The notes: generated by a model not told the origin, from the sequence alone. Positions 34,435 to 44,651 are shown, counted from the stretch's first letter. The stretch is DNA of 64,000 nt from JAJZJT01 sp964610905 (GCA_964610905.1 CAZSYT010000004.1:6451-70450); one strand, 5' to 3'. A program made the numbers and translations.

Positions 34435-35619
34435 TCAGGCAGGGGGCACGACCACGTGCGGCATGCAGAGGTCGTCGTACTCGGCGATGACGATCTCGCC
34501 GGCATCGGGACCGCACGTCGGGCAGGCTGGGTCCTGGTGCACCTTGAACGTCCGGAAGCTCTGCTCGAGAGCGTCGTAGGAGAGCAGCCGTCCCTGCAAC
34601 GTGTCGCCCAGGTCGAGGAGGACCTTGATGGTCTCGATGGCCTGGAGCGACCCGATGATGCCGGGCAGCACGCCGAGGACGCCGGCCTCCGAGCAGCTCG
34701 GGGCCAGCTCGGCGGGCGGCGGCTCGGGGACCATGCAGCGGTAGCAGGGCCCGTAGTAGGGGTTGAAGACGGTCACCGCGCCCTCGAAGCGGAAGATCGA
34801 GCCGTGCACCACGGGGATCCGCTTCAGCACCGACGCGTCGTTGACGAGGTACCGGGTCGGGAAGTTGTCCGTCCCGTCGACGATGACGTCGTAGCCGTCG
34901 ATGATGTCGAGCACGTTGTCGGCGCCGAGACGCACGTCGTAGGTGACCACGTCGATGTCGGGGTTCATGGCCGTCAGCGTCTTCTTCGCCGAGTCGACCT
35001 TGCGCTCGCCCACCCGCTCGGTGTTGTGGAGGATCTGGCGCTGGAGGTTCGAGGCGTCGACGACGTCCATGTCGATGATGCCGAGGGTGCCCACCCCGGC
35101 GGCCGCGAGGTAAAGCGCGGCGGGAGAGCCGAGCCCACCCGCCCCGAGCAGGAGCACCTTCGAGTCGAGCAGCTTGAGCTGGCCCGCCTCGCCGACCTCG
35201 GGGAGGAGGAGGTGGCGCTGGTAGCGGTTGCGCTGCTCGGCGGTGAGCGAGCGCGGCGTCGACCACGGCCGCCCCTCGTCCTTCCAGCGGTTGAAGCCCC
35301 CGACGACCGAGGCGACGTCGGTGTAGCCGAGCTCCTGGAGGGTCCGGGCGGCGAACGCCGAGCGCACGCCGCCGGCGCAGTAGATGAGCACGTGGGCGCC
35401 CTTGTCGGGGATGCGCCCCTCCACCGACAGCTCGAGGTTCCCCCGCGGGATGTGCACGGCGCCGGGCACGGACCCCTGCTGGTACTCGTCGGGCTCGCGC
35501 ACGTCGAGCAGGACGGCGCTCGGATGCGCCAGCTCCTCCTCCGCCGTCTGTGGGTCGACCTCGCGGATGGCGGCCTTGGCGGCAGCCAGCATCTCCCTGA
35601 ACGTCGGCACGGCGATCAC
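34435..35619 (-). CDS. Rhodanese-MoeB/ThiF fusion (sulfur carrier adenylyltransferase)
   Basis: 394 residues. The N-terminal third is a rhodanese domain with active-site Cys in YCAGGVRSAFAARTL. The rest is an E1-like ThiF/MoeB domain: LLLGAGGLGSPAALYLAAAGV (ATP), DNFPTRYLVND, Zn pairs CYRC and CPTC, and SCSEAGVLGVLPGIIGS. It adenylates, and may then sulfurate, the C-terminal Gly-Gly of a sulfur carrier such as MoaD, ThiS or CysO. In MOCS3 and MoeZ the rhodanese is C-terminal; here it is N-terminal. Start is uncertain: GTG 35619 sits only 3 nt after AGGAGG, GTG 35610 twelve. No moaD- or thiS-like gene adjoins it. Confidence 0.88.
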   Translation of the reverse strand: MIAVPTFREMLAAAKAAIREVDPQTAEEELAHPSAVLLDVREPDEYQQGSVPGAVHIPRGNLELSVEGRIPDKGAHVLIYCAGGVRSAFAARTLQELGYTDVASVVGGFNRWKDEGRPWSTPRSLTAEQRNRYQRHLLLPEVGEAGQLKLLDSKVLLLGAGGLGSPAALYLAAAGVGTLGIIDMDVVDASNLQRQILHNTERVGERKVDSAKKTLTAMNPDIDVVTYDVRLGADNVLDIIDGYDVIVDGTDNFPTRYLVNDASVLKRIPVVHGSIFRFEGAVTVFNPYYGPCYRCMVPEPPPAELAPSCSEAGVLGVLPGIIGSLQAIETIKVLLDLGDTLQGRLLSYDALEQSFRTFKVHQDPACPTCGPDAGEIVIAEYDDLCMPHVVVPPA

Positions 35620-35764
35620 GTCCCTCCTGCCGGGCGCCCTTCCGCCCGACCAGCGCGTTGTGCGTCTCCAAACCCTACCAGGGCGGTCGACATTCCCGAC
35701 AGGCCCCGGCCGCCGCCGGCGAGGCCCCCGTCCGGCAGGGAGGACGGCCCCGGCGGGCGACCGG

Positions 35765-35938
35765 TGCGTCGACATCTTCGCTCGGCCGGACGGCACCTTC
35801 GGGTTCGATGAGCTCCGGCGCGACCCGGAGGACCTGGGCGCCCGTCGCCTACCACTCGGGGCGCGTCTACGCCACCGAGGACGCCGCTGTCGCCGCCGCC
35901 CGCGACACCTGACCTGGCTCGCCGAGGTGCTCGACGGC
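35765..35938 (+). pseudogene. Frameshifted remnant of a small conserved protein
   Basis: Three protein-like pieces occur in consecutive but different frames. CVDIFARPDGTFGFDELRRD starts at 35765 in the first, APVAYHSGRVYATEDAAVAAA starts at 35838 in the second, and TWLAEVLDG starts at 35912 in the third. They read as one polypeptide of roughly 60 residues if two frameshifts are corrected. No start codon remains. The 3' end runs into duplicated 25-bp units. I recall similar small proteins in actinobacteria but know no function. A run of sequencing errors is the alternative. Confidence 0.55.
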
Positions 35939-36009
35939 CTGGCTCGCCGAGGTGCTCGACGGCGCGTGCCGACCGGCACCTGGGCCCGGCTGACCGGCAC
36001 CTGGGCCCG
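35913..36009. repeat. Two adjacent tandem duplications
   Basis: A 25-bp unit beginning CCTGGCTCGCCGAGGTGCTC is perfectly duplicated (35913-35937 and 35938-35962). Just beyond it GACCGGCACCTGGGCCCG occurs at 35971-35988 and again at 35992-36009. With the remnant above, these fill the 410 bp between the MoeB and SDR genes. Confidence 0.85.
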
Positions 36010-36031
36010 CCGCGCCGGGCGACGACGACCG

Positions 36032-36865
36032 TCAGCGGCGCCTCCGGAGGGCTGCGACCTGGAGCTCCTGGGCCACGGCGGCGGGCAGGCGGGCGAGGAG
36101 GTCGATGACGAAGGCGTCCGGTCCGACCAGCACACGACGGCGGTCGCGCGCTACGGCGTCGAGGATCCGCCGTGCGGCCCGCTCGGGCGAGGTCCGCGCC
36201 ACCTTGTCGAAGCCGTCGCGGGCGGCACCGTCCCCGCCGGCCAGCGACGCCACGCCGGGGTCGATGCGGGCGTTGCGGGCGATGTTGGTGCGGATGCCGC
36301 CGGGGTGGACGGTCGTCGCCGACACCCCCGCGGCCTCCACCTTGAGCTCCATGCGCAGCGTGTCGGTGAACCCGCGCACGGCGAACTTCGAGGCGTTGTA
36401 GGCGGCCTGGGTGGGGACGCTGACGAGGCCGAAGACGCTCGACACGTTGACGACGTGCCCCTCGCCGGCCGCCTTCAGGTGCGGCAGGAACGCCTTCGTG
36501 CCGTGGACCACGCCCCAGAAGTTCACGCCCATGAGCCACGCCAGGTCCTCGTAGGACATGGCCTCGACGGAGGCGGCGAGGGCCACGCCGGCGTTGTTGA
36601 CCACCAGGTTGACCGTCCCGTGGTCGGCGACCACCGCGTCGGCCCACTCGTGGACCGCCTCGCGGTCGGCCACGTCGAGCTTGCGCGCCGTGACCTTGGC
36701 CCCCGCTCCTCCGCACCACCGCACCGTCTCGGCGAGCCCGTGCTCGTCGACGTCGGCGAGGGCGAGGTGGGCGCCGCGACGGGCCAGCTCGACGGCGAGC
36801 GCCCGGCCGATCCCCGAGCCGGCACCGGTCACGGCGGCGACCCGCCCGTCGAAGGTCGTCAGCAC
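36032..36865 (-). CDS. Short-chain dehydrogenase/reductase
   Basis: 277 residues, classical SDR with TGAGSGIGRALA (NAD(P)), ALADVDEHG, NNAGVALA, VNVSSVFGLV (catalytic Ser), YNASKFAVRGF (Tyr and Lys) and HPGGIRTN. The Asp in ADVDE after beta-2 suggests NAD preference. The gene follows the Baeyer-Villiger monooxygenase by 25 bp on the same strand. A plausible pair would oxidise an alcohol to a ketone and then insert oxygen; this is inference from context. Confidence 0.85.
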   Translation of the reverse strand: MLTTFDGRVAAVTGAGSGIGRALAVELARRGAHLALADVDEHGLAETVRWCGGAGAKVTARKLDVADREAVHEWADAVVADHGTVNLVVNNAGVALAASVEAMSYEDLAWLMGVNFWGVVHGTKAFLPHLKAAGEGHVVNVSSVFGLVSVPTQAAYNASKFAVRGFTDTLRMELKVEAAGVSATTVHPGGIRTNIARNARIDPGVASLAGGDGAARDGFDKVARTSPERAARRILDAVARDRRRVLVGPDAFVIDLLARLPAAVAQELQVAALRRRR

Positions 36866-36890
36866 GTCCCCACCTCCTGGGCTCCGCCGG

Positions 36891-38375
<1,485 letters not shown>

Positions 38376-38379
38376 GACC

Positions 38380-38481
38380 TCAGGCCTCCCCCGCGGCGAG
38401 GGGCGCGCGCGCCCACCGACCACGAGCGTCCCGGTCGTGGCCGCGGACGGCGGACGGGTGCGGCGTGCGAGGTGTCGGCAT
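38380..38481 (-). CDS. Possible 33-residue upstream ORF of the monooxygenase
   Basis: ATG 38481 is preceded by GGAGGAG at good spacing, a better ribosome site than the monooxygenase's own. The frame is basic (MPTPRTPHPSAVRGHDRD...) and stops 4 nt before the monooxygenase GTG, so it could couple translation. No homology is recognised; chance occurrence is possible. Confidence 0.35.
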   Translation of the reverse strand: MPTPRTPHPSAVRGHDRDARGRWARAPLAAGEA

Positions 38482-38530
38482 GGCGAGGGCTCCTCCGTCG
38501 GTCGGCGCCGCCCCGGGCGGTCGTGCGGCG

Positions 38531-38559
38531 AGCGTAGACGTTTTGAGCATTTCGCTCAA
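38531..38559. promoter_or_regulatory. TetR-type operator overlapping the monooxygenase promoter
   Basis: TTGAGC-ATTTC-GCTCAA (38543-38559) is a perfect 6+6 palindrome between the divergent tetR and monooxygenase genes. On the minus strand its TTGAGC (38559-38554) is a -35 box placed 17 bp from TACGCT (38536-38531), so repressor binding would block transcription toward the monooxygenase/SDR operon. It lies 31 bp before the tetR start, which suits autoregulation. Confidence 0.75.
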
Positions 38560-38589
38560 TCCATCACTTCTCTGGTACGTTCCTCGGCG

Positions 38590-39291
38590 ATGCGCTCCGG
38601 CCTCGAGTCCCCGCCGCGGCGGACGCGGCGCGTGCGCGCGACCGGCGGCGCCCCCGACGCGCCCGCCCGCAAGGGCGCACGCACCCGGCGAGCCGTGCTC
38701 GACGCCGCGATCGCCCGGTTCGGCCGCGCGGGGTACCGGGCAACCTCGGTGGCCGACATCGCGCGCGACGCCGGAGTCGGTGGCACGGTCGCCTATGCCT
38801 ACTTCCCGAACAAGGAAGCCCTCTTCCTCGCGGCGGTCGACGAGGACGCCGCCGCCGTTGTCCGCGCCGGGCTGGACGCGGCCGTCGACGCCGCCGACGT
38901 GCGCGCCTGGCCCGACACCGTCGTCCGGAACGTGGTCGAGGCGCTCGACGACCACCCGCTGGCCCGTCGGCTCCTCGCCGGGCTCGAGCCGGACGTGACC
39001 GCCCGCGTACAGGAGATCCCCGCCCTCGCCGATCTGCGCCGAGCCTGCGCCGACCGGCTGCGGACCGAGCAGGCGGCGGGCCTGGTCCGGCCCGGCCTCG
39101 ACGCCGTGACCATCGCCAACGGCCTCGTGGCCATCCTCCTGTCGCTGCTCATGTCCCTCGTCCAGCTCGGGCCCGACGCCGGCGCCCTCTACGGCGACGA
39201 CATCGCCGCCGTGCTCGAGGCAGCCATCGCACCGCTGCACGCGCCGCCTGCGAGCCACCCGGAGCGGCGCGGGCGGAGGCCGTGGAGCTGA
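38590..39291 (+). CDS. TetR family transcriptional regulator
   Basis: 233 residues from ATG 38590. The N-terminal helix-turn-helix has RRAVLDAAIARFGRAGYRATSVADIARDAGVGGTVAY-type spacing followed by YFPNKEALF, the canonical TetR end of the DNA-binding domain (about 30-80). The C-terminal ligand domain is Ala/Leu-rich and unassigned. It is expected to repress the divergent monooxygenase/SDR operon and itself through the palindrome upstream, releasing on a ketone or lipid-like ligand. The stop overlaps the nitroreductase start by 10 bp. Confidence 0.9.
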   Translation: MRSGLESPPRRTRRVRATGGAPDAPARKGARTRRAVLDAAIARFGRAGYRATSVADIARDAGVGGTVAYAYFPNKEALFLAAVDEDAAAVVRAGLDAAVDAADVRAWPDTVVRNVVEALDDHPLARRLLAGLEPDVTARVQEIPALADLRRACADRLRTEQAAGLVRPGLDAVTIANGLVAILLSLLMSLVQLGPDAGALYGDDIAAVLEAAIAPLHAPPASHPERRGRRPWS

Positions 39292-39881
39292 CGGCGGCGC
39301 TGTCACGCCGCCGCATGACCCGGAACTTCTCCGGGCGTCCCCCTTCCCCCGGGGTCGTCGACGCGCTGGTGGGCCGGGCGCTCACGGCACCGTCGGCCGG
39401 GTTCACCCAGGGCGTGGACCTCGTCGTGCTCGAGGGCCCCGACCAGACCGCCCGCTACTGGGCTGCCACGAGCGACGAGGCGTGGCGCCGGCGGTCGTCG
39501 CGCTACCCGGGGCTCGTGCGCGCGCCGGTGGTGGTCCTCCCCTTCTGCGACCCCGACGCCTACGTGGCCCGCTACGCCGAGGCCGACAAGGCGCGGAGCG
39601 GGGAGCCACCCGTCGAGTGGGTCGTGCCGTTCTGGTTCGTCGACGCCGCCTTCTGCACGATGTCGCTCCTCCTGCTCGCCGCCGACGCGGGCCTCGGGGC
39701 GGCGTTCCTCGGCAACTTCCGTGGCGAGGACGCCCTCCGTGCTGCGCTCGGCGTGCCCGCGGGCCACCGGTGGCTCGGGGCCGTCCTCCTCGGCGAGGCC
39801 GCGTCGCCCGACCCGCCCTCCGCCTCGCTGCGCCGGGGCCGGCGGCCGTTCGACGAGACCGTGCACCGGGGCGGGTGGTAG
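39282..39881 (+). CDS. Nitroreductase family protein
   Basis: 199 residues from GTG 39282, inside the end of tetR. FMN-binding nitroreductase features: RRRMTRNFSGRP at the N-terminus, APSAGFTQGVDL, a central DAAFCTMSLLLLAADAGLGAAFLGN and the C-terminal RRPFDETVHRGGW. It is short but complete for the family. Possible roles are reduction of nitro compounds, quinones or enones, or F420-related chemistry; the sequence does not decide. Coupling to TetR suggests the same inducer. Confidence 0.85.
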   Translation: MELTAALSRRRMTRNFSGRPPSPGVVDALVGRALTAPSAGFTQGVDLVVLEGPDQTARYWAATSDEAWRRRSSRYPGLVRAPVVVLPFCDPDAYVARYAEADKARSGEPPVEWVVPFWFVDAAFCTMSLLLLAADAGLGAAFLGNFRGEDALRAALGVPAGHRWLGAVLLGEAASPDPPSASLRRGRRPFDETVHRGGW

Positions 39882-39998
39882 CGGGCCGGACCGCGGACGA
39901 CCTGCGCCGGCAGTGACGCGGGCAGCCGGCCGGTGGACCGGGCCACCAAGGTACGTTCGTCCCTTGCGAGGAGATGCCGCCCGCCGCACGATCGTCGT

Positions 39999-40688
39999 AT
40001 GGGTGCCGGACGCAGAGCCCTCGGTCTGGTGGGGCTCGCGGCGGGCGTCTACGGCTGGTGGGCACGACCTCGTCTGTGGCGCTGGGGGGCCACCGACGAC
40101 GAGCTCTCGGGCCCGTTCGCGGGTTCCGAGCTCGTCCTCGAAGGCAAGCGCTCGGCGACCATGGCCGTCACGATCGAGGCGCCTCCCGAGCAGGTCTGGC
40201 CGTGGCTCGTCCAGATGGGCTGGGGCCGTGGGGGCTGGTACTCGTGGGACCGGCTCGACAACGCAGGTCGGCCGAGCGCCCGACAGGTCCACCCGGAGTG
40301 GCAGGACCTCGCCGTCGGCGACCAGCTGCAGTTCTGGGCGCTGGGGCGTCCGAGGGACGCCTACCGGGTCGGCGTCCTCGAACCGAACCGCTTCCTCGGG
40401 CTGTACGGCTACACCGACCTCCGCGGTCGCTGGCTCGACCCGCACGAGCCGCGCCCGGCGTCCTACATGGAAGGGGTGTGGGGCTTCCGCCTCGGCGAGC
40501 TCCCCGGCGGGCGCACGCGGCTCGTGGTCAGCGGCTACCAGGCCTGCCGGCCCCGGTGGTTCGAACGGCTCTACCTGTACGGGCTCTACCTCCCGCTCGT
40601 CTGGCCGATGCAGGCACGCATGCTGGCGGTGCTGAAGAAGAACGTCGAGCGCGCGACGGCCAAGGGCGGCCCACCGAGGACCACCTGA
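39999..40688 (+). CDS. SRPBCC (START-like) family protein
   Basis: 229 residues. The central part has the polyketide-cyclase/SRPBCC pattern: ATMAVTIEAPPEQVWPWLVQM, GWGRGGWYSWDRLDN, PEWQDLAVGDQL and GLYGYTDLRGRW. It forms a helix-grip hydrophobic pocket. The N-terminal 20 residues contain a weakly hydrophobic stretch (LGLVGLAAGVYGWWARP) that may associate with the membrane. The role is unknown; such proteins bind lipids or polyketides. ATG 39999 is the first good start in frame; no clear ribosome site precedes it. Confidence 0.7.
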   Translation: MGAGRRALGLVGLAAGVYGWWARPRLWRWGATDDELSGPFAGSELVLEGKRSATMAVTIEAPPEQVWPWLVQMGWGRGGWYSWDRLDNAGRPSARQVHPEWQDLAVGDQLQFWALGRPRDAYRVGVLEPNRFLGLYGYTDLRGRWLDPHEPRPASYMEGVWGFRLGELPGGRTRLVVSGYQACRPRWFERLYLYGLYLPLVWPMQARMLAVLKKNVERATAKGGPPRTT

Positions 40689-40733
40689 GCCCGAGGCGGG
40701 ACCCGCTGCCGCCGAGGGCACGGCCCGCCGTGC

Positions 40734-40752
40734 GAGGACGAGCCTCGTCCTC
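40734..40752. terminator. Hairpin between convergent genes
   Basis: GAGGACGAG-C-CTCGTCCTC is a perfect inverted repeat (7-bp stem with a 5-nt loop in practice). It overlaps the AlkB stop and lies about 45 bp after the SRPBCC stop. Confidence 0.5.
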
Positions 40753-41422
40753 ACCGCCCGACCTGCGCACCCCGGAAGGTGAGGTTGAGGCGGGGGCCGA
40801 CGGCGCCCTCGCCGCGCAGGCTCCGGGGGACGCTGTGTTGCCAGTGCCTCTGGGTGCACCCCGCCATCAGGAGCAGGCTGCCGTGCTCGAGCACGAGGGC
40901 GACCCGCTGACGATGGTCGTCCTTGCGACGCAAGAGGAACCGCCGGGCGGCACCGAGGCTGACGGAGGCGATCACGGGCTCCGGCCCGAAGACGGCCTCG
41001 TCGTCGGCGTGCCAGCCCACGGTGTCGGTGCCGTCCCGGTAGCAGTTGAGCAGCACGCTGGTCGGCCAGTAGCCGCCGCCCACGCGAGCGGCGACCCGGG
41101 CGCGCAGCTCGTCGAGCACGGGGGGGAAGGCCCTCGGGGGATGGGTGACCCCCGAGTAGCGGTAGGTGACCTCCCCGTACCAGGCGGTCAGACGGGGCAG
41201 GGGGTGGACCACCCCGGCGATCCGGCAGTGCTCCTGCTCGAAGGGGATCGCCTCCTCGAGCGCCTCGTGGGTCGCCGCTGCCTCGTCGGTGCTCAGGAAG
41301 CCGGGGTGGTAGGTGACCTGCCCGTCACCGGGCAGCAGGTTCTCGCCGGCGACCAGGCGCCCGGCGGTGAGCGGGCTGTCGCCGGAGGGCCGAGAGGCTC
41401 CCGGACCGCGCGCTCCGGTCAT
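40751..41422 (-). CDS. alkB: AlkB-like 2-oxoglutarate/Fe(II) dioxygenase
   Basis: 223 residues from ATG 41422. It removes N-alkyl groups from 1-methyladenine and 3-methylcytosine in DNA or RNA by oxidation. The jelly-roll core shows RLTAWYGEVTYRYSG, VLLNCYRDGTDTVGWHADDE (Fe ligands His and Asp of HxD), ASVSLGAARRFLLRR, HGSLLLMAG, WQHSVPR (third ligand His) and RLNLTFR (2-oxoglutarate Arg). It is closest to the ALKBH2/3-like bacterial group. The gene is alone, divergent from an acyl-CoA synthetase. Confidence 0.92.
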   Translation of the reverse strand: MTGARGPGASRPSGDSPLTAGRLVAGENLLPGDGQVTYHPGFLSTDEAAATHEALEEAIPFEQEHCRIAGVVHPLPRLTAWYGEVTYRYSGVTHPPRAFPPVLDELRARVAARVGGGYWPTSVLLNCYRDGTDTVGWHADDEAVFGPEPVIASVSLGAARRFLLRRKDDHRQRVALVLEHGSLLLMAGCTQRHWQHSVPRSLRGEGAVGPRLNLTFRGAQVGR

Positions 41423-41632
41423 GCCGGCAGCGCCCGCAGGCCCGCCGGAGCCGGGACAACGGGCGTCGCCACGCACGCGCGCCCTCGACGATGCACCACC
41501 GTCACGCTCCCAGTCTGCACGGGGAGCGGCTGTGGCCAGTCGCCGAGCCGTTCGGCGCAGCTGGACCGGGCAGGCGTAGGCTCGGCTCGTCTGGTTCCGG
41601 CGGGCGCTACCCAGCGGGAGGAGGCGACGCCC

Positions 41633-43702
41633 ATGGAGGGTGCTGGAGCAGGTCCCACCGGCGCATCGGTGGAGCTGCCGCCGATGGTGCGCGACGCCCC
41701 CCTCGTCCCTCCGCCGAGACCGCCGTCGGGAAGGCTTCCGGTGGCCGACCTCGAGGGCTACCGGGCCCTCTACCGGTCGTCGGTGGAGGATCCCGGCGCC
41801 TACTGGGCGAGCGTGGCCGGCGAGCTGGAGTGGACGTCGGGGTGGCCGGCGAGCCCGGTGGTCACCGGCGACCTGGCCGACGGGTTCCGCTACTTCCCCG
41901 GCGCGGCCGGAAACGTCAGCGTCAACTGCGTCGACCGCCACGCCCGCGTGCACCCGGACCGGCTGGCCGTGCGATGGCTGGGCGAGGACGGGGCGGAGCG
42001 GTCGTGGACCTACGCCGAGCTCCTCGAGCAGACCGCCAGGTTCGCCCAGGCCCTGGCGGACCTGGGGGTGCGCCGAGGCGAGGTGGTGGCGATCTTCCTG
42101 CCCAACCTGCTCGAGACGTTCGCGGCCGTGCACGCCTGCTTCCGGATCGGGGCCATCTACAACGTCATCTTCTCGGGGTTCTCGGCCCAGGCGTTGGCCG
42201 ATCGCATCGTCGACACCGGGGCGCGCGTCGTGGTCACCGCGGACGAGACCTTCCGCCGCGGCCGGCCCATCGCCTTGAAGGCCACCCTCGACTCGGTGCT
42301 CGGTCAGCTGCCCTCGGTGGAGCACGTGGTGGTGGTGCGTCGCAGCAGGAGCCCCGAGGTGCCGATGTCCGAAGGGCGCGACGTGTTCTGGGACGAGCTG
42401 CTCGCCCGCACCGCCACGCTGGCCGACCCGGTGCCGGTCGAAGCCAACGAGCCGGGGTTCATCATCTACACCAGCGGCACCAGCGCGAAACCGAAGGGGC
42501 TGGTGCACAGCGGCCTGGGCTTCCTCGTCGGCGCCTACCACAACGTGAAGCTGTCGCTCGACCTCGGCCCCGAGGACGTCTACTGGTGCACGGCCGACGT
42601 GGGCTGGCTCACGTTCCCGATCTTCGAGCTGGTGGGGGCGACCGCCTGCGGGGCCACCATGCTGGCCTGTGAGGGAGCGCTCGACTTCCCCGAGCCCGAC
42701 CGCTTCTACCGCGTGGTCGCCGAGCACGGCGTCACCAAGGTCTTCACCGCCCCCACCTTGTTGCGGATGCTCGCCCGCTACGGGGAGCAGTGGGCACAGC
42801 GCCACGACCTGTCGACGCTGCGACTGGTGGCGCTGGTGGGCGAGCCGCTCGACGCCAAGACGTGGTACTGGGTCCAGGACCACGTCGGCCACGGCCACCT
42901 CGAGATCAACAACACCTACGGTCAGAGCGAGACCGGGAGCGCCTGGACGTCGTCCGTCGTGGGGGTGACCCCGGCCAAGCCCGGCTCCTGCGGGCTGCCG
43001 CTGCCCGGGCACGCCTACGCCATCGTGGCCGACGACGCAGCCGACCCGGGTGCCGCGGGTGATGGGGGCTCCGACTCGTCGGGAGAGGGCGGGACGGCGG
43101 GTCGACCCGTGCCGACCGGGGCGGTGGGGCACCTGGTGCTGACCGCCCCGTTCCCGACGCTGTTCCGCAGCATCTGGCGCGAGCCCGAACGGTACCGGAC
43201 CCAGTACTTCTCCACGTTCGGCCCCGACTGCTACGCCAGCGCGGACGCCGCGTTGGAGGACCCCGACGGCCACATCTGGGTGGTGGGCCGGGTCGACGGC
43301 GTCATCAACGTCGCCGCCCACCGGCTGTCGACGATGGAGATGGAGAGCGCCCTGCTCAGCCTGCCCGGCGTGGCCGAGGCGGCAGTGATCGGCGTGGACG
43401 ACGCCACCAAGGGCCAGGTGCCCGTGGGCTTCGTCACCCTGGCCGCCGACGCGGCAGGCGACCTCGACGAAGCCGGGCTCGCCGAGCGGCTGGTGGAGGC
43501 CATCGGCCCCATCGCCCGGCCCAAGCGCGTGTACCTGCTGTCGACGATGCCCCGTACGCGCAGCGGCAAGATCGTCCGACGCCTCCTGCGAGAGCTGGTG
43601 GTGGAGGGCGACACCCGAGGGGACGTGACCGGCCTCGAGGACCCCGAGGTGCTCGCCCAGCTGCGGAGCGAGCTCCGGTCCTCGGACGACCCGGCCGGCT
43701 GA
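41633..43702 (+). CDS. AMP-forming acetyl/propionyl-CoA synthetase-like ligase
   Basis: 689 residues from ATG 41633 with GGGAGGAGG upstream. ANL-superfamily motifs: YTSGTSAKPKGLVHS (phosphate loop; usual TGKPKG reads SAKPKG), ADVGWLTFPIFELVGAT, NNTYGQSETGS, DGHIWVVGRVDGVINVAAHRLS (hinge) and RTRSGKIVRRLL (catalytic Lys). The N-terminal ACAS domain (YRALYRSSVEDPGAYW) places it with acetyl- and propionyl-CoA synthetases. A 30-residue Gly/Ser/Asp linker interrupts the region after ADDAADPG. It activates a short-chain acid for entry into acyl-CoA metabolism. Confidence 0.88.
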   Translation: MEGAGAGPTGASVELPPMVRDAPLVPPPRPPSGRLPVADLEGYRALYRSSVEDPGAYWASVAGELEWTSGWPASPVVTGDLADGFRYFPGAAGNVSVNCVDRHARVHPDRLAVRWLGEDGAERSWTYAELLEQTARFAQALADLGVRRGEVVAIFLPNLLETFAAVHACFRIGAIYNVIFSGFSAQALADRIVDTGARVVVTADETFRRGRPIALKATLDSVLGQLPSVEHVVVVRRSRSPEVPMSEGRDVFWDELLARTATLADPVPVEANEPGFIIYTSGTSAKPKGLVHSGLGFLVGAYHNVKLSLDLGPEDVYWCTADVGWLTFPIFELVGATACGATMLACEGALDFPEPDRFYRVVAEHGVTKVFTAPTLLRMLARYGEQWAQRHDLSTLRLVALVGEPLDAKTWYWVQDHVGHGHLEINNTYGQSETGSAWTSSVVGVTPAKPGSCGLPLPGHAYAIVADDAADPGAAGDGGSDSSGEGGTAGRPVPTGAVGHLVLTAPFPTLFRSIWREPERYRTQYFSTFGPDCYASADAALEDPDGHIWVVGRVDGVINVAAHRLSTMEMESALLSLPGVAEAAVIGVDDATKGQVPVGFVTLAADAAGDLDEAGLAERLVEAIGPIARPKRVYLLSTMPRTRSGKIVRRLLRELVVEGDTRGDVTGLEDPEVLAQLRSELRSSDDPAG

Positions 43703-43737
43703 CCGAAGAGCGCGTGGACCGAGGCGGCCCCGTCGGT

Positions 43738-44244
43738 TCACCTCCGGCGGGCCGAGGCCTCGTTCAGCGCGACCGCTGCTCGGACGAGGTCCGTGAACGC
43801 GCCGGCGTCGAGCTCGTCGCCCTCGTGGAGGTCGATGGCCCGGCGGAGGCGTCCCCCGAGGCTGGAGTTGAACAGGTGGTGAGGGTCCTCGATCGACGCC
43901 CCGTTGGCGAAGGTCACCTTCACGTGGTCCTTGTAGACCTCACCCGTGCAGATCATCCCGTCGTGCGACCACGCCGGGACACCTTCGGGGTTCGAGGGCT
44001 TCCTCCACTTCTGTTCCTCGACCACGTCGGGGTCGGCCTGCTCGATCAGGCCCCGGATCCGCGACAGCGTCTCCTTGCGCCAGTCGTCGAGCTCGCGGCC
44101 GCTGGCGTCTGTCACCGGCGACGGCGACGGCGATACCAGCTCGGGCCGGTCGCTGTGCTCCGCGTCGTCGGAGGGTCCTCGGGTGTGCCGTTCGTCGTCG
44201 TCCGTGCGCGCAGCGCGCTGCCCGCCGCTCGCCGGAGGGGTCAC
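43738..44244 (-). CDS. DUF1801-like protein
   Basis: 168 residues, GTG overlapping the upstream stop as GTGA. The first 50 residues are charged and low complexity. The core reads LSRIRGLIEQADPDVVEEQKWRKPSNPEGVPAWSHDGMIC-like (segments WRKPSNPEGVPAW, MICTGEVYKDHVKVTFANGA), the DUF1801/YdhG fold. These are small proteins of unknown biochemical role, often beside AraC regulators and VOC proteins, as here. Confidence 0.75.
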   Translation of the reverse strand: MTPPASGGQRAARTDDDERHTRGPSDDAEHSDRPELVSPSPSPVTDASGRELDDWRKETLSRIRGLIEQADPDVVEEQKWRKPSNPEGVPAWSHDGMICTGEVYKDHVKVTFANGASIEDPHHLFNSSLGGRLRRAIDLHEGDELDAGAFTDLVRAAVALNEASARRR

Positions 44245-44651
44245 CGCAGCTGTTGGATGCGGACCAGGTTGCCGGCCGGGTCGCGCAAGGCGCAGTCGCG
44301 GACCCCGTAGGGCTGCTCGACGGGCTCTTGGACGACCTCGGCACCGCTCGCCTGCACCTGCTCGAACGTGCCGTCGAGGTCCCTCGTGGCCAGCATGATC
44401 CAGCCGTAGGTGCCCTTGGCCATCATCTCCATGATGGTCCGGCGTTCGTCGTCGGTGATGCCGGGGTCGACGGCCGGCGGAGCCAGCAGGATCGACGTGC
44501 CCGGCTGGTCGACCGGGCCGACCGTGATCCAGCGCATCGTCCCCGACCCGACGTCGGTGCGGACCTCGAAGCCGAGGGCGTCGCGGTAGAAGGCGAGCGA
44601 CGCCTCGGGGTCGGTGTGCGGGAGCGGGGTCGTGTGGATGCTCAGTTCCAT
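44241..44651 (-). CDS. VOC (glyoxalase/bleomycin-resistance) family protein
   Basis: 136 residues with the paired beta-alpha-beta-beta-beta modules of the vicinal oxygen chelate fold: TDPEASLAFYRDALGFEV, GTSILLAPP, YGWIMLATRDLDGTFEQV, and CALRDPAGNLVRIQQ. The last motif is the usual metal/substrate end. The function could be antibiotic sequestration or a small-molecule lyase. It lies 5 bp after an AraC-type regulator and overlaps the DUF1801 gene, forming a three-gene operon. Confidence 0.85.
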   Translation of the reverse strand: MELSIHTTPLPHTDPEASLAFYRDALGFEVRTDVGSGTMRWITVGPVDQPGTSILLAPPAVDPGITDDERRTIMEMMAKGTYGWIMLATRDLDGTFEQVQASGAEVVQEPVEQPYGVRDCALRDPAGNLVRIQQLR

